NCBI GenBank assembly: GCA_022606425.2
Contig: JAHDVF020000068.1
Location: forward strand, 1,798,001 to 1,862,000
DNA: 64,000 bases
Direction of reading: 5' to 3'
Source of the DNA: Lepidostoma basale
Lineage: Eukaryota; Arthropoda; Insecta; Trichoptera; Lepidostomatidae
Positions 29,920 through 39,865 of this stretch are shown here, in pieces. How positions within the stretch are numbered: position 1 is the first letter of the stretch; every line of letters starts with the position of its first letter. The notes beneath the pieces were generated by a model. It made no database searches, was not told the origin of the DNA, and was given only the letters and a program-made list of their open reading frames with translations. The position numbers were made by a program, and so were the translations under genes.

Positions 29920-30496
29920 TATTAGGTGTATAACTTTGCTTCCGCCGTTTTGCAATAGATGGCAGTAGCGGTAAGTGGTAGCTGGAATAAATAGATCATA
30001 GATGTCATACAATAAGCTTAAGTATTTGTAAACATAACGCCATCGAAATATTAGTCGATTTGTGTCTGCATCATAAAGTTATTCCCGATTAAACACGTCA
30101 GCTCACGAGCCAAATTCTCGTCATTTGCGGGAGGTTTTAATTTCATGCTTTAATATGAAGAAATCTGCGGCTGAGGCTCATCGAATGTTCTCAAATACCT
30201 ATGGTGAGGCCGCTATTAGTGAAAGAACGTGCCGAGAGTGGTTTCAACGCTTCAAGAACGGTGATTTTAACGTCGAAGACCAGCATGGCGGTGGAAGAGA
30301 GAAGGTTTTCGAAGATGCAGAATTGGAGGCATTACTTGATCAAGACTCGTGTCAAACGCAACAAAAATTGGCAGGATCATTAGCAGTAGTGGCCAGCGAT
30401 GGACAATACTTTGAATCATAAATGTATAACTAGTTTTTTACGATAAAACCTTGAATTTCGGAAAAAAACGGCGGAAGCAAAGTTATACACCTAATA
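29920..30496 (+). mobile_element. Internally deleted mariner-type transposon with intact ends
   Basis: The element 29922-30494 (573 bp) has perfect terminal repeats TTAGGTGTATAACTTTGCTT continuing CCGCCGTTTT at both ends, and a TA at each junction (29920-29921, 30495-30496). Autonomous mariners are about 1.3 kb, so roughly 0.7 kb is missing. The remaining frame is listed separately. Perfect ends suggest relatively recent activity, mobilised in trans. Confidence 0.9.
30125..30421 (+). pseudogene. Mariner transposase remnant: HTH region fused to the last residues
   Basis: The frame encodes LREVLISCFNMKKSAAEAHR, then NTYGEAAISERTCREWFQRF, KNGDFNVEDQHGGGREKVFE and DAELEALLDQDSCQTQQKL, which is the N-terminal helix-turn-helix half of a mariner transposase. 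It then passes in frame into VVASDGQYFES and a stop, the typical C-terminal tail. The DDD catalytic core is absent. The frame continues upstream to ACG at 30095, where a start ATG would be expected, so initiation may be lost; the next internal ATG is 30154. It could at most make a DNA-binding peptide. Confidence 0.8.
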
Positions 30497-30831
30497 TATC
30501 AAAATTTTATGTAACGTACTTCCTTTCCGTCCCTCACACGTTAACTAACACTAAATATTATATATGCATGTCCACCGGTAGCTCGAAACAGCTCCTTAAC
30601 TATTTTTAAGCCAGTTACGTTCCTTATGCTTCCTTATGGGCCAGGAGATTTGCCTCCTGCAAATACCGACCCACTATTTTACCCCCAAAGATCAGGTACA
30701 GCAATTCATAAATTTCTCCACTCAGTACATGACCCAAAGATCAAGCAAGTCAAATCAGTGTATTTCCCAAAAAAATATTACAAACAAATATTAAAATTTA
30801 AGGCATCTATTGAAAATAGGTAAAATTTAAA
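30497..30831. other. Interval without recognised gene
   Basis: A 65-codon frame at 30626-30823 has no recognised motif. Confidence 0.35.
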
Positions 30832-31335
30832 AAACTAACTAACCATCACGCCGTCTCCCCGAAGGGGTAGGCAGAAATAATGGACTGTCACACTTTTCTT
30901 TCCTGAGATATTTCTCCCACTTCCTCAACGTTCATACATAGTGTCATGCACGCGTGTCGATTTCTCTGACTCCTCACGTGGCCGACATTCAATATCTGAT
31001 TTATTTGATCGTGACACGTTTTCCTCGGTCTTTCTCTATTTTTAGTTCCATTTACATCGTAAACATATTTTTTTTACTACTCTTTCTTCATTCATTCATT
31101 TCCATGTGTCCAAACTATCTTAATGATCCTTTCATTATTTTCATTTCATAACATCATCATTCGCACCGCATTCACTTCTTATATTATCATTCGACACTCT
31201 ATCATACACAGAGTATACACACATTTGTCTAAGTGATCTCATTTCTTCTGCATTTATTCTACTTTCATCCTTCTTTTGCCAGTTCCATGCTTCGCTTCCA
31301 TACATAAGGGTCGGTACAAGAACACCATAAAATTT
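30832..31335 (-). pseudogene. RTE LINE ORF2 C-terminus with TTAG tail
   Basis: Minus strand: VLVPTLMYGSEAWNWQKKDE, SRINAEEMRSLRQMCVYSVY, DRVSNDNIRSECGAN are open (31335-31141); then decayed HMEM and NVGHVRSQRNRHACMTLC-like sequence to the 3' end AACTAACTAACCATCACGCC on the plus strand. Confidence 0.75.
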
Positions 31336-31890
31336 TATAATTTTAAAATTAAAAAAAAAATTGGAATGGTAAAATAACGGGTAAAATATAATTAAATAAT
31401 ACCAGGAATGCATGGAATATAGACCAACTTTAGGAATACCAGATACTCTGTAAAATCAAGAGTATTTGTATTCTTAACGTACTTTTACTAATTTGAGATG
31501 TCTATCAGCTTTGGCTCTCTGGGGGTAAGTTGATGCACGCTTATAACAAATGCTTGATAATGTCCTTTCAATGAGAATGTCATTCCCATGAAATCTAATA
31601 GAGCTTTCATACTAAAAAAACGGACGTTTTCGTATATAAAATATTTGATAATGATGTAAAACTGTTCATGAAATATCAAGGTTATTCAATGATATGTTTC
31701 TTGAATAAACGTGTTAAATTTCAGTATCGTTATCTTTATTAAACTTAATGCTTTTAATATGAACAGTCAAAATGAGGATTGATTTTCAGAGTTGTCGAAT
31801 TGTAAGCATTATTATTCCTAGACTGAAGGCACACAATGTAATATGCAGGTTATCAAATGTCTGAAAACTGATAATGCTCCTTGTATCGTA
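31336..31890. other. Interval with family I and family A remnants
   Basis: 31430-31500 resembles part of family I (AATCAAGAGTATTTGTATTC). 31545-31700 holds family A pieces (CTTGATAATGTCC, GAATGTCATTCCCATGAAAT, TTGATAATGATGTAAAACTG). No gene. Confidence 0.4.
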
Positions 31891-32146
31891 TCGGAATAAA
31901 TTAATAAAGACAGAATGGTGAAGAAAGTATATGCAAACGACACGAAAGGAGCTAAGAACACGTGGCACTTTCAAATCAATAAAATATTAAACATTGGCCA
32001 CGTAAAGAGTTGGAGAAATCGACATGCGTGCATAACATAATGTATTAATGTAGAGAAAGCGAGAGAAATATGTCAGGACAGAACAAAGTGGCGGTCAATT
32101 CTTTCTGCCTGTCCCTTGTGATGGATGGTTAGTTAGCTAGTTACAT
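31891..32146 (+). pseudogene. RTE LINE 3' end with TTAG tail
   Basis: Begins ATTAATAAAGACAGAATGGT, continues AACACGTGGCACTTTCAAAT, ATTGGCCACGTAAAGAGTTG and AATCGACATGCGTGCATAAC, and ends TGGATGGTTAGTTAGCTAGT. Frame broken. Confidence 0.65.
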
Positions 32147-32151
32147 TACTT

Positions 32152-32358
32152 AATATAATTTAACACTTGTAAATTTGAATTTCAACCATTTTATTCTTTA
32201 CAACAACCAACCGGTTTCGTCTTCATTGGGGTTACAAAAGACACTAAACAAATGACCTAACGAAGCCCTTACGAAGCTTTGGCGGGAGCGAAACCAGTTG
32301 GTTGTTATAAAATATAAAGTGGTTTAAATACGAATTTACAAGTGTTAAATTATATGCA
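32152..32358. repeat. Palindrome with hammerhead-like motifs, ACCGGT type
   Basis: Arms AATTTAACACTTGTAAATTT and AAATTTACAAGTGTTAAATT are nearly exact mirrors (the right arm reads GAATTTACAAGTGTTAAATT). Inner parts carry, on the minus strand, GACGAAACCGGTTGGTTGTT and, on the plus strand, CTAACGA and GAGCGAAACCAGTTGGTTGT. It shares its motif layout with 45815-45877. Confidence 0.65.
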
Positions 32359-32737
32359 ATAATGTCACAACACAGAATAAGTATTTCGTACGAAAATTAT
32401 AACACATTACTGATACAGTTGATCAAGAATTTTCATTCAGGTTACTTTGAGAAGGTCTGTACCGAAGCATGAATCGTGTCCCCGGAGCCGCAGGAAGCAA
32501 TGTGAACATAATGGACGGAATATCTAGCGAAAATAAACCGCACTGGAGACGGGTGACATGATTGATCGGAGAACTGGGGACGTTCCCGGCAGCATAATTA
32601 GAGCAGATACCGTGGAGGGATTTACACTGGCCGGACTAACCGCTGCAGACACTTTGAGTGTCTTCAGATTTCTCTCTCTTCAGTCTCCTGTTAGAGAATC
32701 TTACAATACTTTGATCATAACAAAACACAAAGATTTT
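32359..32737. other. Interval without recognised gene
   Basis: A 60-codon frame at 32558-32740 has no recognised motif; the region is somewhat less AT-rich. Confidence 0.35.
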
Positions 32738-33296
32738 TAACTAACTAACTAACTAACTAACCATCACGCCGTCTCCCGAAGGGGTAGGCAAAAAGAATGG
32801 ACTGCCACACTTTTCTTTCCTGACATATTTTTCTCGCTTCCTCTACATTCATACATCGTGTCATGCACGCGCGTCGATTTCTCTGAATCCTCACATGGCC
32901 GACATTCAATATTTGATTTATTTGATCGTGCCACGTTTTCCTCGGTCTTCCTCTATTTCTGGTTCCATTTACATCATCAAAATATATATTTTTTACCATT
33001 CTTTCGTCACTCATTCTTTCCATATGTCCAAACCATCTTAATGATCCTTTCATTATTTTGTTCATGACACTATCATTCACACCGCATTCACTTCTTATAC
33101 TTTCATTCGACACTCTATCATACACAGAGAATCCGCACATTCGTCTAAGAGATCTCATTTCTACTGCATTTATTCTACTTTCATCCTTCTTTTGCCAGTT
33201 CCATGCTTCGCTTCCATACATAAGGGTCGGTAGAAGAACACCATTGTGCACTGTCAATTCTAGCTTTTTTGGATAGGTTTTTGTTTGCAATGACAA
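32738..33296 (-). pseudogene. RTE LINE ORF2 C-terminus, best preserved copy
   Basis: A 179-codon minus-strand frame reads ELTVHNGVLLPTLMYGSEAW, NWQKKDESRINAVEMRSLRR, MCGFSVYDRVSNESIRSECG, MKGSLRWFGHMERMSDERMV, RGRPRKTWHDQINQILNVGH, RRACMTRCMNVEEARKICQE, VWQSILFAYPFGRRRDG, and stops inside the TTAG tail (plus strand AACTAACTAACTAACTAACC, 32740-32762). This is the complete post-RT domain of RTE-type ORF2. It is 5'-truncated before the RT active site, so not autonomous. Its frame-intact state suggests it is younger than the other RTE copies here. Confidence 0.85.
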
Positions 33297-33371
33297 CTTT
33301 AAGTTTTTTTAACGATAATAATAATGAAATTGAAATTAATAAAAATATTATACTAACAAACCTTGTACTTA

Positions 33372-33966
33372 TTAACCGTTTAAGTACCGTGATATTTTAA
33401 GCTTAGGAACACTCACGTACTGCATGTTTTTAATTATTTAAAAAAATAGGGCTAATGGATTTTATGCATTATGTTTAAAGTTTAACCATAAAATGATATA
33501 TCAAGTTAAAAATTTACAAGTTGCATTATCAAAATTTCGTAAATTTTGGTTTTCCTTTTAGAGTTGTCACAAGCATAAATAAATATGATTTTTACATTTT
33601 TATAAAAAAATATGTATTCAAAGCAAACATTAAAAAATCAAAGTATGTTGTATCAGTTCTCGTCTATTATCACTTGAAATTTAATTATTTCAAGTGATAT
33701 CCTTTTGATCCTTTATATCAATTTCACCATAAGTGGTAACTCTAGCGTTCGGCTTCTACAAAAATTCTTTTTTCAATAAGATCGACCAACGTCAGAAGGT
33801 TCATTTTTCTTAAATATCGAACCAAGATAGTGTATAAATATCTCTAGCCGCACAAAAAAAATATATAATTCCTACTGGAATGATTTTAAATGCAAAGTGG
33901 CCTTACGGTATTGATGGTGCGCCTACGTAGCGGCCACCGGTGGCCTTACGGTATTGAAGTGGTTAA
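33372..33966. mobile_element. piggyBac-like MITE with TTAA flanks
   Basis: The element 33376-33962 (587 bp) sits between TTAA at 33372-33375 and 33963-33966. Ends: CCGTTTAAGTACCGTGA (left) and CCACTTCAATACCGTAAGG (right, minus strand). Near the right end the phrase GGCCTTACGGTATTGA is repeated directly (33899 and 33942), separated by a CGGCCACCGGTGGCC palindrome region. No coding capacity. Confidence 0.8.
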
Positions 33967-33979
33967 AACATCATTTCGT

Positions 33980-34205
33980 TATATTTGACATTAGGAATAG
34001 ATAAAAAAATAATACGTTAACGATGTGAACGGATTGAGGAGTCGAGGAAAACATAGCTTGACCGAATAAATACAATTTTGAAGGTCGGCCATGTTAAGAG
34101 TTAAAATAATCGACGTACCGGAATTATTGCTGTATGAATGTGAAGAAAGCTAGAGAGGCCATTGATTTCGTGTTATTGTTATGTCCCTGAAACTCTGCCT
34201 AAGAT
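33980..34205 (+). pseudogene. RTE LINE 3' fragment
   Basis: GTTAACGATGTGAACGGATT, GAGGAAAACATAGCTTGACC and AAGGTCGGCCATGTTAAGAG correspond to the RTE region before the 3' end; the terminal part is degraded (CCCTGAAACTCTGCC). Confidence 0.55.
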
Positions 34206-34390
34206 AAATTAACTAACTAACTAACTAACCATCACGCCGTCTCCCCGAAAGGGTAGGCAGAAAGAATGGACTGTCACACTTTTACTGATGCGGCACTCCA
34301 TCCTTCTCTTTTCGCCCCGCGGGAGACGCGGTGTGATGGGTTGAAGGTCGGCCATGTTAAGAGTTAAAATAATCGACGTACCGGAATTAT
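34078..34390. repeat. 50-bp direct repeat bracketing a SINE D insertion
   Basis: Positions 34078-34127 and 34341-34390 are identical (starting TTGAAGGTCGGCCATGTTAA, ending GTACCGGAATTAT). The second copy is joined directly to the truncated 5' end of the minus-strand SINE D copy. Confidence 0.85.
34207..34341 (-). mobile_element. SINE D copy, 5'-truncated
   Basis: Plus-strand view: AACTAACTAACTAACTAACC, ATCACGCCGTCTCCCCGAAA, GGGTAGGCAG, then CGCGGGAGACGCGGTGTGAT. It stops inside the GC-rich core. Confidence 0.7.
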
Positions 34391-35027
34391 GTTTAAATTA
34401 ACTAACATAAAATATATTATTACATTCTACGTCCTTGTATTTTGTTCGAAATAATTTTAATTTGTTTATATCGTTCCCCTGATGATGAAGGTGTAAAAGT
34501 CGTGACGAGAAAAGTAAACTGAAAAGTGGAAAAAACGTTATTTTTTGTTTGTTTTGTTAAAACAGCGAATAAAAAAATTCTATATTATAACAAAATTTCA
34601 AATTTAAAGTCCTTTCTGCTCCACTATTCAAAGGAAATATCAGGTTGCGTTTTCCCTCTATTTTAAATCTAAAACTTTGCACTTGTGCAAGTTTCAAGAA
34701 ATCATTTGATTTACTCGCATCTTATTCAATGGTGTAAAAAGCTTTTATTCCCTGTTTTCCGTGTTTTAGGCTACATAAATCAGAACCAATGTGAATTGCA
34801 TCAGAGATAAGATTAAGAAATGAATAAATTCTTCATTTTACCATAGCTATCTTAGAATGTCAAAATTTATTTGACCGGTTTCTTCATCATAGCTGACATT
34901 GGCTGAATGATATTAAAATAAACATTAAGTGAACGTCTTAATACTGTAAGAAAACGTAATGTTAATGCGAAAAAAACATGATTTATTCCATAAAACATGA
35001 TGATATTATTTTTCTTTGAAAATTACA
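34391..35027. other. Interval with weak hammerhead-like traces
   Basis: 34479-34520 has CCCTGATGATGAAGGTG, and 34868-34905 on the minus strand has GATGAAGAAACCGGTC; both resemble pieces of hammerhead families but are incomplete. No gene. Confidence 0.35.
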
Positions 35028-35660
35028 TTAAGGGGTTACGCCACCCTGAAATTTTCAAAAAGTCAGAGTAGATCAAAATGAAACAGAGGACATCACAGCA
35101 ACAATAGAAGACCTCATGTACGGTTCAGAAATCGCAGACGTATTGTAATTTTAAAAAATATTTGATTTAAAGACGCTAACGTCATATTTTTTTTCTGTTG
35201 CGTTTTTACTAATTTTAAAACGGTGTACCCAATATCTCTCGATCTACTCATCCGAATAGGTTGAAATTTACGATAGTTATTTTCCATAACATTATCTACA
35301 ATGTGACGCAGGCTTTTTTGAATGGGTGTCATGTTCAAAAGTTATAAAAAAATTCAATAAATATTTGAGTTTTATTTTTTAAACTGCTGCCATTTCTATA
35401 AAAAAAAACATTTAAATTCATATCCCTACGTCATCGTCATTCGGTAGCTATTACAATTCTTAATAATAAACTGTTAGTTTTTTTGATTTCGGATAATGCA
35501 TTTTAAAGAACTTTTGTACACCATCAGCAAAAAATTTCAAAACAGGGCTCTACATATCGGCTTAAATCTCCACCCTCTTTTTAATTAAGGAATATTGTAA
35601 TTTTTTTATAAAAATACTTAGTTCATGTACAAAATAAAGATTATTTTATTATATATTAGC

Positions 35661-35856
35661 TGACCAACCCACTTGCCACCACTGTGCTCAGCTTGGCCAT
35701 AACCGTGATACATGTTCCAAGAAAGACACTACCCCTCAATGTGCTACATGTTCTTTTTTCAAAAAAATAGCATCTCATGTCACTGGCTCTCCTGAATGTC
35801 CCGCGAGACAAGCTGCAGAAAAGCGTGAGCTCTCGAAAATTAATTTTTTTTGCTGA
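35661..35856 (+). pseudogene. LINE ORF1 (gag-like) C-terminal zinc knuckles, 5'-truncated
   Basis: The frame reads CHHCAQLGHNRDTC (a CX2CX4HX4C knuckle), then CATCSFFKKIASHVTGSPEC, a second knuckle of CX2CX9HX6C form, then ARQAAEKRELSKINFFC and TGA at 35854-35856. Nucleic-acid-binding knuckles at the ORF1 C-terminus are typical of Jockey-group LINEs. ORF1 ends just inside the start of the ORF2 frame, next to a run of eight T (35843-35851), so the two frames overlap by a few bases. Confidence 0.75.
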
Positions 35857-38459
35857 AATCTATTAGTCCTGATGGAGAGACCTGCTTTAATGCCTATTAT
35901 CAAAATGTCAGAGGCCTTAACACTAAAATCAGTACCTTGCAAGAAAATATACTACTTACTCAATATGACATAATATTCCTGACAGAAACATGGTTAAAAA
36001 GCAGCGTCTCTTCATCGGAATTGGGGTTATTTGGCTACAATATCTACCGTTGTGATAGAGCCAACGACTCTAGGGGAGGCGGTGTCATGATATGTGTAAA
36101 AAATATATACCCATCCCTCATGCTAGAGATGCACAATAAGGATTACGAACAAATAATTCTAAGTATCTCAGTCGGTTCGAAAAAACTCGTCGCCGGTTGT
36201 GTGTACATACCCCCATCTTCCTCATTAGCTGTTTATCAATCTTACACACAAGTTTTAGATAGAGCACTGCGTAAAAAACACGACTCCTCGGTCATATGCG
36301 GTGACTTTAATCTCCCCAATATATCTTGGTCAAATGACGACAAAGGTGCCACAATATTCGGTCATCAATCAACCCAAGCATCCCAAATATCTAATTTCTT
36401 TGCATATATGAATATGTTCCAATTGAATTTTATTCAAAATGCTTTTCGATCATATCTTGACCTAATCTTTAGTAATATGCCCTCAATTCAAGTTCACGAA
36501 GCTGACGAAACACTTGTACCAATTGATAAATATCATCCACCCCTTTTTTTCATCTTTCAAATATCAACAAAAACTGAAATTCTTATCCCGAAAAACACTA
36601 CTTATAAAAATTATACAGACGGTAATTATTTCGAAATGAATGAATTCCTGGAACAAGTAGATTGGAATTCCCACTTCCAAACAGATGATATAAACGAAAG
36701 TCTTTCAAACTTAAACTCTGTCCTCACCCAAGCTATCGAAAATTTTATACCTACTAGAATCTTCTATCCACCTAAATTTCCAAAATGGTTTAGCCCAAAA
36801 CTTAAAACATTAATAATTGAGAAAAAGAAAGTACATAAGTTGTACAAATCTACTGGTCGCTTAACTTATTATAAACAATTCTCTCATCTTCGATCGCAAT
36901 GTAATATTGAATCCGTGTTATGTCACAACTCCTATATTGAGGAAACAGAAAGAGTATTAAACTCCAATCCCAAAAAGTTTTGGCACTTCGTTGCTGAAAA
37001 AAGAACCGATAACAATCTACCATCAAATATGTTTCTTGATGATATCATAGCATCCAATGGTCAAGATATATCTAACCTTCTTGCATCTCATTTCTCTTCT
37101 GTGTATTCCTCCAATTCAAACACCAATAACCTTGTACTAAACTATAATAAAACGGTAGACTTAAACCTCCTACAGATACAACCCTCAGATGTCCTTATCG
37201 CATTAAAGTCACTAAAGGGAAAATCTTGCTCGGGACCGGACTTGATTCCTGAAATAGTTCTCATGAAATGTAAAACTACTTTATATAAACCTCTCTGTAC
37301 ACTATTTAATTCTTCACTTACGTCCGGAACATTTCCTGAAAAATGGAAACTGTCTTACATTCAACCCATTTTCAAAACTGGAGACAAAGCTGATATAAAA
37401 AATTATCGACCAATATCAATTTTGTCTCATATCCCTAAATTATTTGAATCCATTATTACGTCCAAAATAACACCACTCTTCAATCACATACTTATCGATC
37501 AACAACATGGCTTTAGATCAAAAAAATCTACCACAACAAATCTTCTTTCTTTTACTGATTATCTCGTTAAAGGTCTCGAACAAAATAAACAACTTGATGT
37601 GATTTACACTGACTTTTCCAAAGCTTTTGATAAAGTAAATCACCATTTTCTTCTCTCCAAGTTATATGCGCTGGGTATAAGTGACCCATTTCTCTCACTT
37701 ATTAAATCTTACCTCAATAATAGGAAACAAATAGTACGAATCAATAATTATCTATCAAATCCTATAGACGTGACTTCGGGTGTACCACAAGGAGCCCACC
37801 TTGCTCCCTTACTATTTAACTTATTTATTAATGATATACACATGTCAATTAATAACTCATCGTTCTGGTTATTTGCTGATGACAACAAAATTCTCAAAGT
37901 CATAAATACTTCAGAAGATTGTCTTCTTCTTCAAGCTGACTTAATATCATTTAGTGAATGGTGTGTACGAAATGACCTAAAATTGAATACTGATAAATGT
38001 AAAGTTATGCGATTTTTTCGAAAACATAATCCAATAGATTACCCTTATAACATTGACAATATACAGTTATCAAATGAAACTACCATACGTGACCTAGGAA
38101 TCACACTCGACTCTAAATTATCTTTTACCACACATATTGAGCTATCTGTCAACAAATCATATAAACTTCTGGGCTTTATCAATAGAATCTCATCCGACTT
38201 CAAAAACATTTCCACCCTCAAATCACTCTATTGCGCCCTAGTTCGCCCACACTTGGAATATGCTTCAGTAGTCTGGTCCCCATACTATGAAATTCACATT
38301 TCTAATATTGAGTCTGTACAACATCGTTTTCTAAGGAAAATTGGTCGAATGCTCAGACTTGACAGAGAAGATTACTCCTATTCTGACTTGGAAAAGCTAC
38401 TAAATATTTCACCATTAGTTGATCGCAGAAATAAAAATGATTTAATCTCCTTTTTTTAA
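35850..38459 (+). CDS. LINE ORF2: endonuclease and reverse transcriptase
   Basis: 869 codons. Residues ~15-210 are an APE-type endonuclease: YQNVRGLNTK, FLTETWL, GGGVMICVKN, ICGDFNLPNISW, SYLDLIFSN and DKYHPPL. Residues ~480-720 are the reverse transcriptase: NYRPISILSHIPKLFE, QHGFRSKKSTTTNL, YTDFSKAFDKVNH, TSGVPQGAHLAPLLFNLFIN and the active site FADD (37872-37883, residues 675-678). The C-terminal region has VRPHLEYASVVWSPY and SVQHRFLRKIGRML. The protein nicks target DNA and copies its RNA there. The frame stops at 38457 because of one extra T in a T run; the reading continues in the next frame to 38706 (NSYFDAPCLLENIKFNVPTR, then YRPPSNP). There is no ATG at the 5' end: the open frame begins after TAA at 35841-35843. 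Confidence 0.9.
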   Translation: MLKSISPDGETCFNAYYQNVRGLNTKISTLQENILLTQYDIIFLTETWLKSSVSSSELGLFGYNIYRCDRANDSRGGGVMICVKNIYPSLMLEMHNKDYEQIILSISVGSKKLVAGCVYIPPSSSLAVYQSYTQVLDRALRKKHDSSVICGDFNLPNISWSNDDKGATIFGHQSTQASQISNFFAYMNMFQLNFIQNAFRSYLDLIFSNMPSIQVHEADETLVPIDKYHPPLFFIFQISTKTEILIPKNTTYKNYTDGNYFEMNEFLEQVDWNSHFQTDDINESLSNLNSVLTQAIENFIPTRIFYPPKFPKWFSPKLKTLIIEKKKVHKLYKSTGRLTYYKQFSHLRSQCNIESVLCHNSYIEETERVLNSNPKKFWHFVAEKRTDNNLPSNMFLDDIIASNGQDISNLLASHFSSVYSSNSNTNNLVLNYNKTVDLNLLQIQPSDVLIALKSLKGKSCSGPDLIPEIVLMKCKTTLYKPLCTLFNSSLTSGTFPEKWKLSYIQPIFKTGDKADIKNYRPISILSHIPKLFESIITSKITPLFNHILIDQQHGFRSKKSTTTNLLSFTDYLVKGLEQNKQLDVIYTDFSKAFDKVNHHFLLSKLYALGISDPFLSLIKSYLNNRKQIVRINNYLSNPIDVTSGVPQGAHLAPLLFNLFINDIHMSINNSSFWLFADDNKILKVINTSEDCLLLQADLISFSEWCVRNDLKLNTDKCKVMRFFRKHNPIDYPYNIDNIQLSNETTIRDLGITLDSKLSFTTHIELSVNKSYKLLGFINRISSDFKNISTLKSLYCALVRPHLEYASVVWSPYYEIHISNIESVQHRFLRKIGRMLRLDREDYSYSDLEKLLNISPLVDRRNKNDLISFF

Positions 38460-38706
38460 AATAATAAACTCATACTTTGATGCACCCTGTCTTCTCGAAA
38501 ATATAAAATTCAATGTACCCACCCGGAATCTAAGGCAAATTAAACTTTTTCACGAAAATCTCCATAAAACAAACTACGGATATAATGCACCTATACCTAG
38601 AATGACTAGACTTGTAAACTGTTGTCAAGACTTAGATTTTTTTGGATTAAATCTAAATTCTTTTTTGTCTAAACTTAAAAAATATCGACCTCCATCAAAC
38701 CCTTAA
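38460..38706 (+). pseudogene. LINE ORF2 C-terminal end, displaced by a frameshift
   Basis: Encodes NSYFDAPCLLENIKFNVPTR, LRQIKLFHENLHKTNYGYNA, PIPRMTRLVNCCQDLDFF and KLKKYRPPSNP before TAA at 38704-38706. This is the usual tail of the family. Joining requires one T fewer in the run at 38450-38457. Confidence 0.75.
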
Positions 38707-39215
38707 ATTGTCTAAACCAGATTCAGATTTTACTATTTGTTTGTCACTGAGACTACTTGTACCTTGTAATCCTTCCACAATATAATCAAATATGTCGTTA
38801 GCTAATTGCAGTCGTGTTCTTGTTGCTCATCTCTGGTATACATATCTATGAAACTTTCTTCTTTACTCTCTTCCAGATCATCCTCTTAACTTGTCCTAGG
38901 CTAATTGTTTACTGTTACTGTTTTAAAATGTTCCTAGATTTAAGTAACTTATCTGTATTATGAATAATGTATTGGAATTAATTCCGTCAACAACAAAATA
39001 AATAAATAAATAAATAAATATATAATGGCTGTATTAAAAAAAGTTCTTTTTTTCCGAGCGCCAAGGTGGAGTAACCCCTTAAACAACAATAAAATGATAC
39101 ATTAATACATGTTTAAGTATTTTTTGCGTTTAAATAGCTACGAGAAAATATTTAATAAAATATACCGTTCAATAGAAATAAAATATTGAAAAAATATTTG
39201 TAGATATTGTGTATA

Positions 39216-39672
39216 GTTCATTCATTTCTCGGCGCTACACCCCGGAGTGGGACTTGGCTCCCTCCACAACGGTCCTCCACTGACTTATGTCTCTGGCCAT
39301 CTCGCTCCGTTCCCCAGCTCCTTCCATTTTCTTCCAATCTTCTTCCACGCAATTCGCTCATCTTTTCCTCGGCCTGCCTCTTGGTCTCCTTTCGCGGGTC
39401 ACCCATCTGGATATAATTTGTGGTGTTCTACCCTCTGGCATTCCACGTGGCCAGCTCATCGTAGGCGTTGAGATAGAATCTTACTACTGTTTCCTGGTTA
39501 ATCAGTACTTCAAGTTCAAGGTTTCTTTTAATTCTGTATGTTCCATACTCCAGCGTGAGTCCAAAAATTTTTCTCAGTATTTTCCTCTCAAAAACTGACA
39601 GCCTTCCTTCCTCTCTCTGCGTTAGAGACCATGTCTCACAGCCGTAGGTGACTACCGGTCTTATGATAGTCT
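39216..39672 (-). pseudogene. LINE fragment (family J), ORF2 C-terminus
   Basis: Minus strand 39670-39428: YKTIIRPVVTYGCETWSLTQ, REEGRLSVFERKILRKIFGL, EYGTYRIKRNLELEVLINQE, then after a frameshift RGRTPQIISRWVTRE-type and W...MEGAGERSEMARDISQWRTVV, ending in ATGAATGAAC. A second, shorter 3' end is at 58086-58190. Confidence 0.7.
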
Positions 39673-39689
39673 TATATATTATATATTGT

Positions 39690-39865
39690 GTAAAGTATTG
39701 TGATAAAATAAAATCTTGTATCCGATATCTGATGAAGGGCTTGTGTATAAGAAACATGTTTGATTTTTACTTGTTTATAATGTGTGTGTTGTATACAAAG
39801 TACATAAAAAAGAAACATTCCGCAACACAAAGTTACGGCGAATATAGAAGACAAAAGATATTTGA
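39690..39865 (+). repeat. H1 hammerhead-family copy
   Basis: ATCTGATGAAGGGCTTGTG then AAGAAACATGTTTGATTTT: CTGATGA at 39729-39735, GAAA, ACATGT and a T. The flank (GTGTTGTATACAAAGTACAT, TACGGCGAATATAGAAGAC) is that of H1. Two bases of the stem I strand are missing. Confidence 0.55.

Larger units (their letters stand above)
35655..39022 (+). mobile_element. Nearly full-length Jockey/CR1-type LINE
   Basis: 5'-truncated within ORF1, complete through ORF2, a ~290-bp 3' UTR and an AAAT tail (38993-39020). It is the most intact retrotransposon in the window, and inserted into the TTAA-flanked MITE. ORF1 end and ORF2 are described separately. Confidence 0.85.
35028..39082. mobile_element. TTAA-flanked MITE containing a LINE insertion
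   Basis: Ends GGGGTTACGCCACCCTG (35032) and GGGGTTACTCCACCTTGG (minus strand, from 39078) are inverted repeats flanked by TTAA at 35028-35031 and 39079-39082. The MITE proper is 35032 to about 35655 plus about 39023-39078; the LINE fills the rest. A partial minus-strand copy of the MITE body lies at 55560-55915. TTAA target sites point to a piggyBac- or Sola3-type origin; the superfamily is not resolved. Confidence 0.75.

Noticed and set aside
30626..30823. Host exon after the mariner element
   Set aside because: 65 codons, no recognisable domain, no convincing splice sites at both ends.
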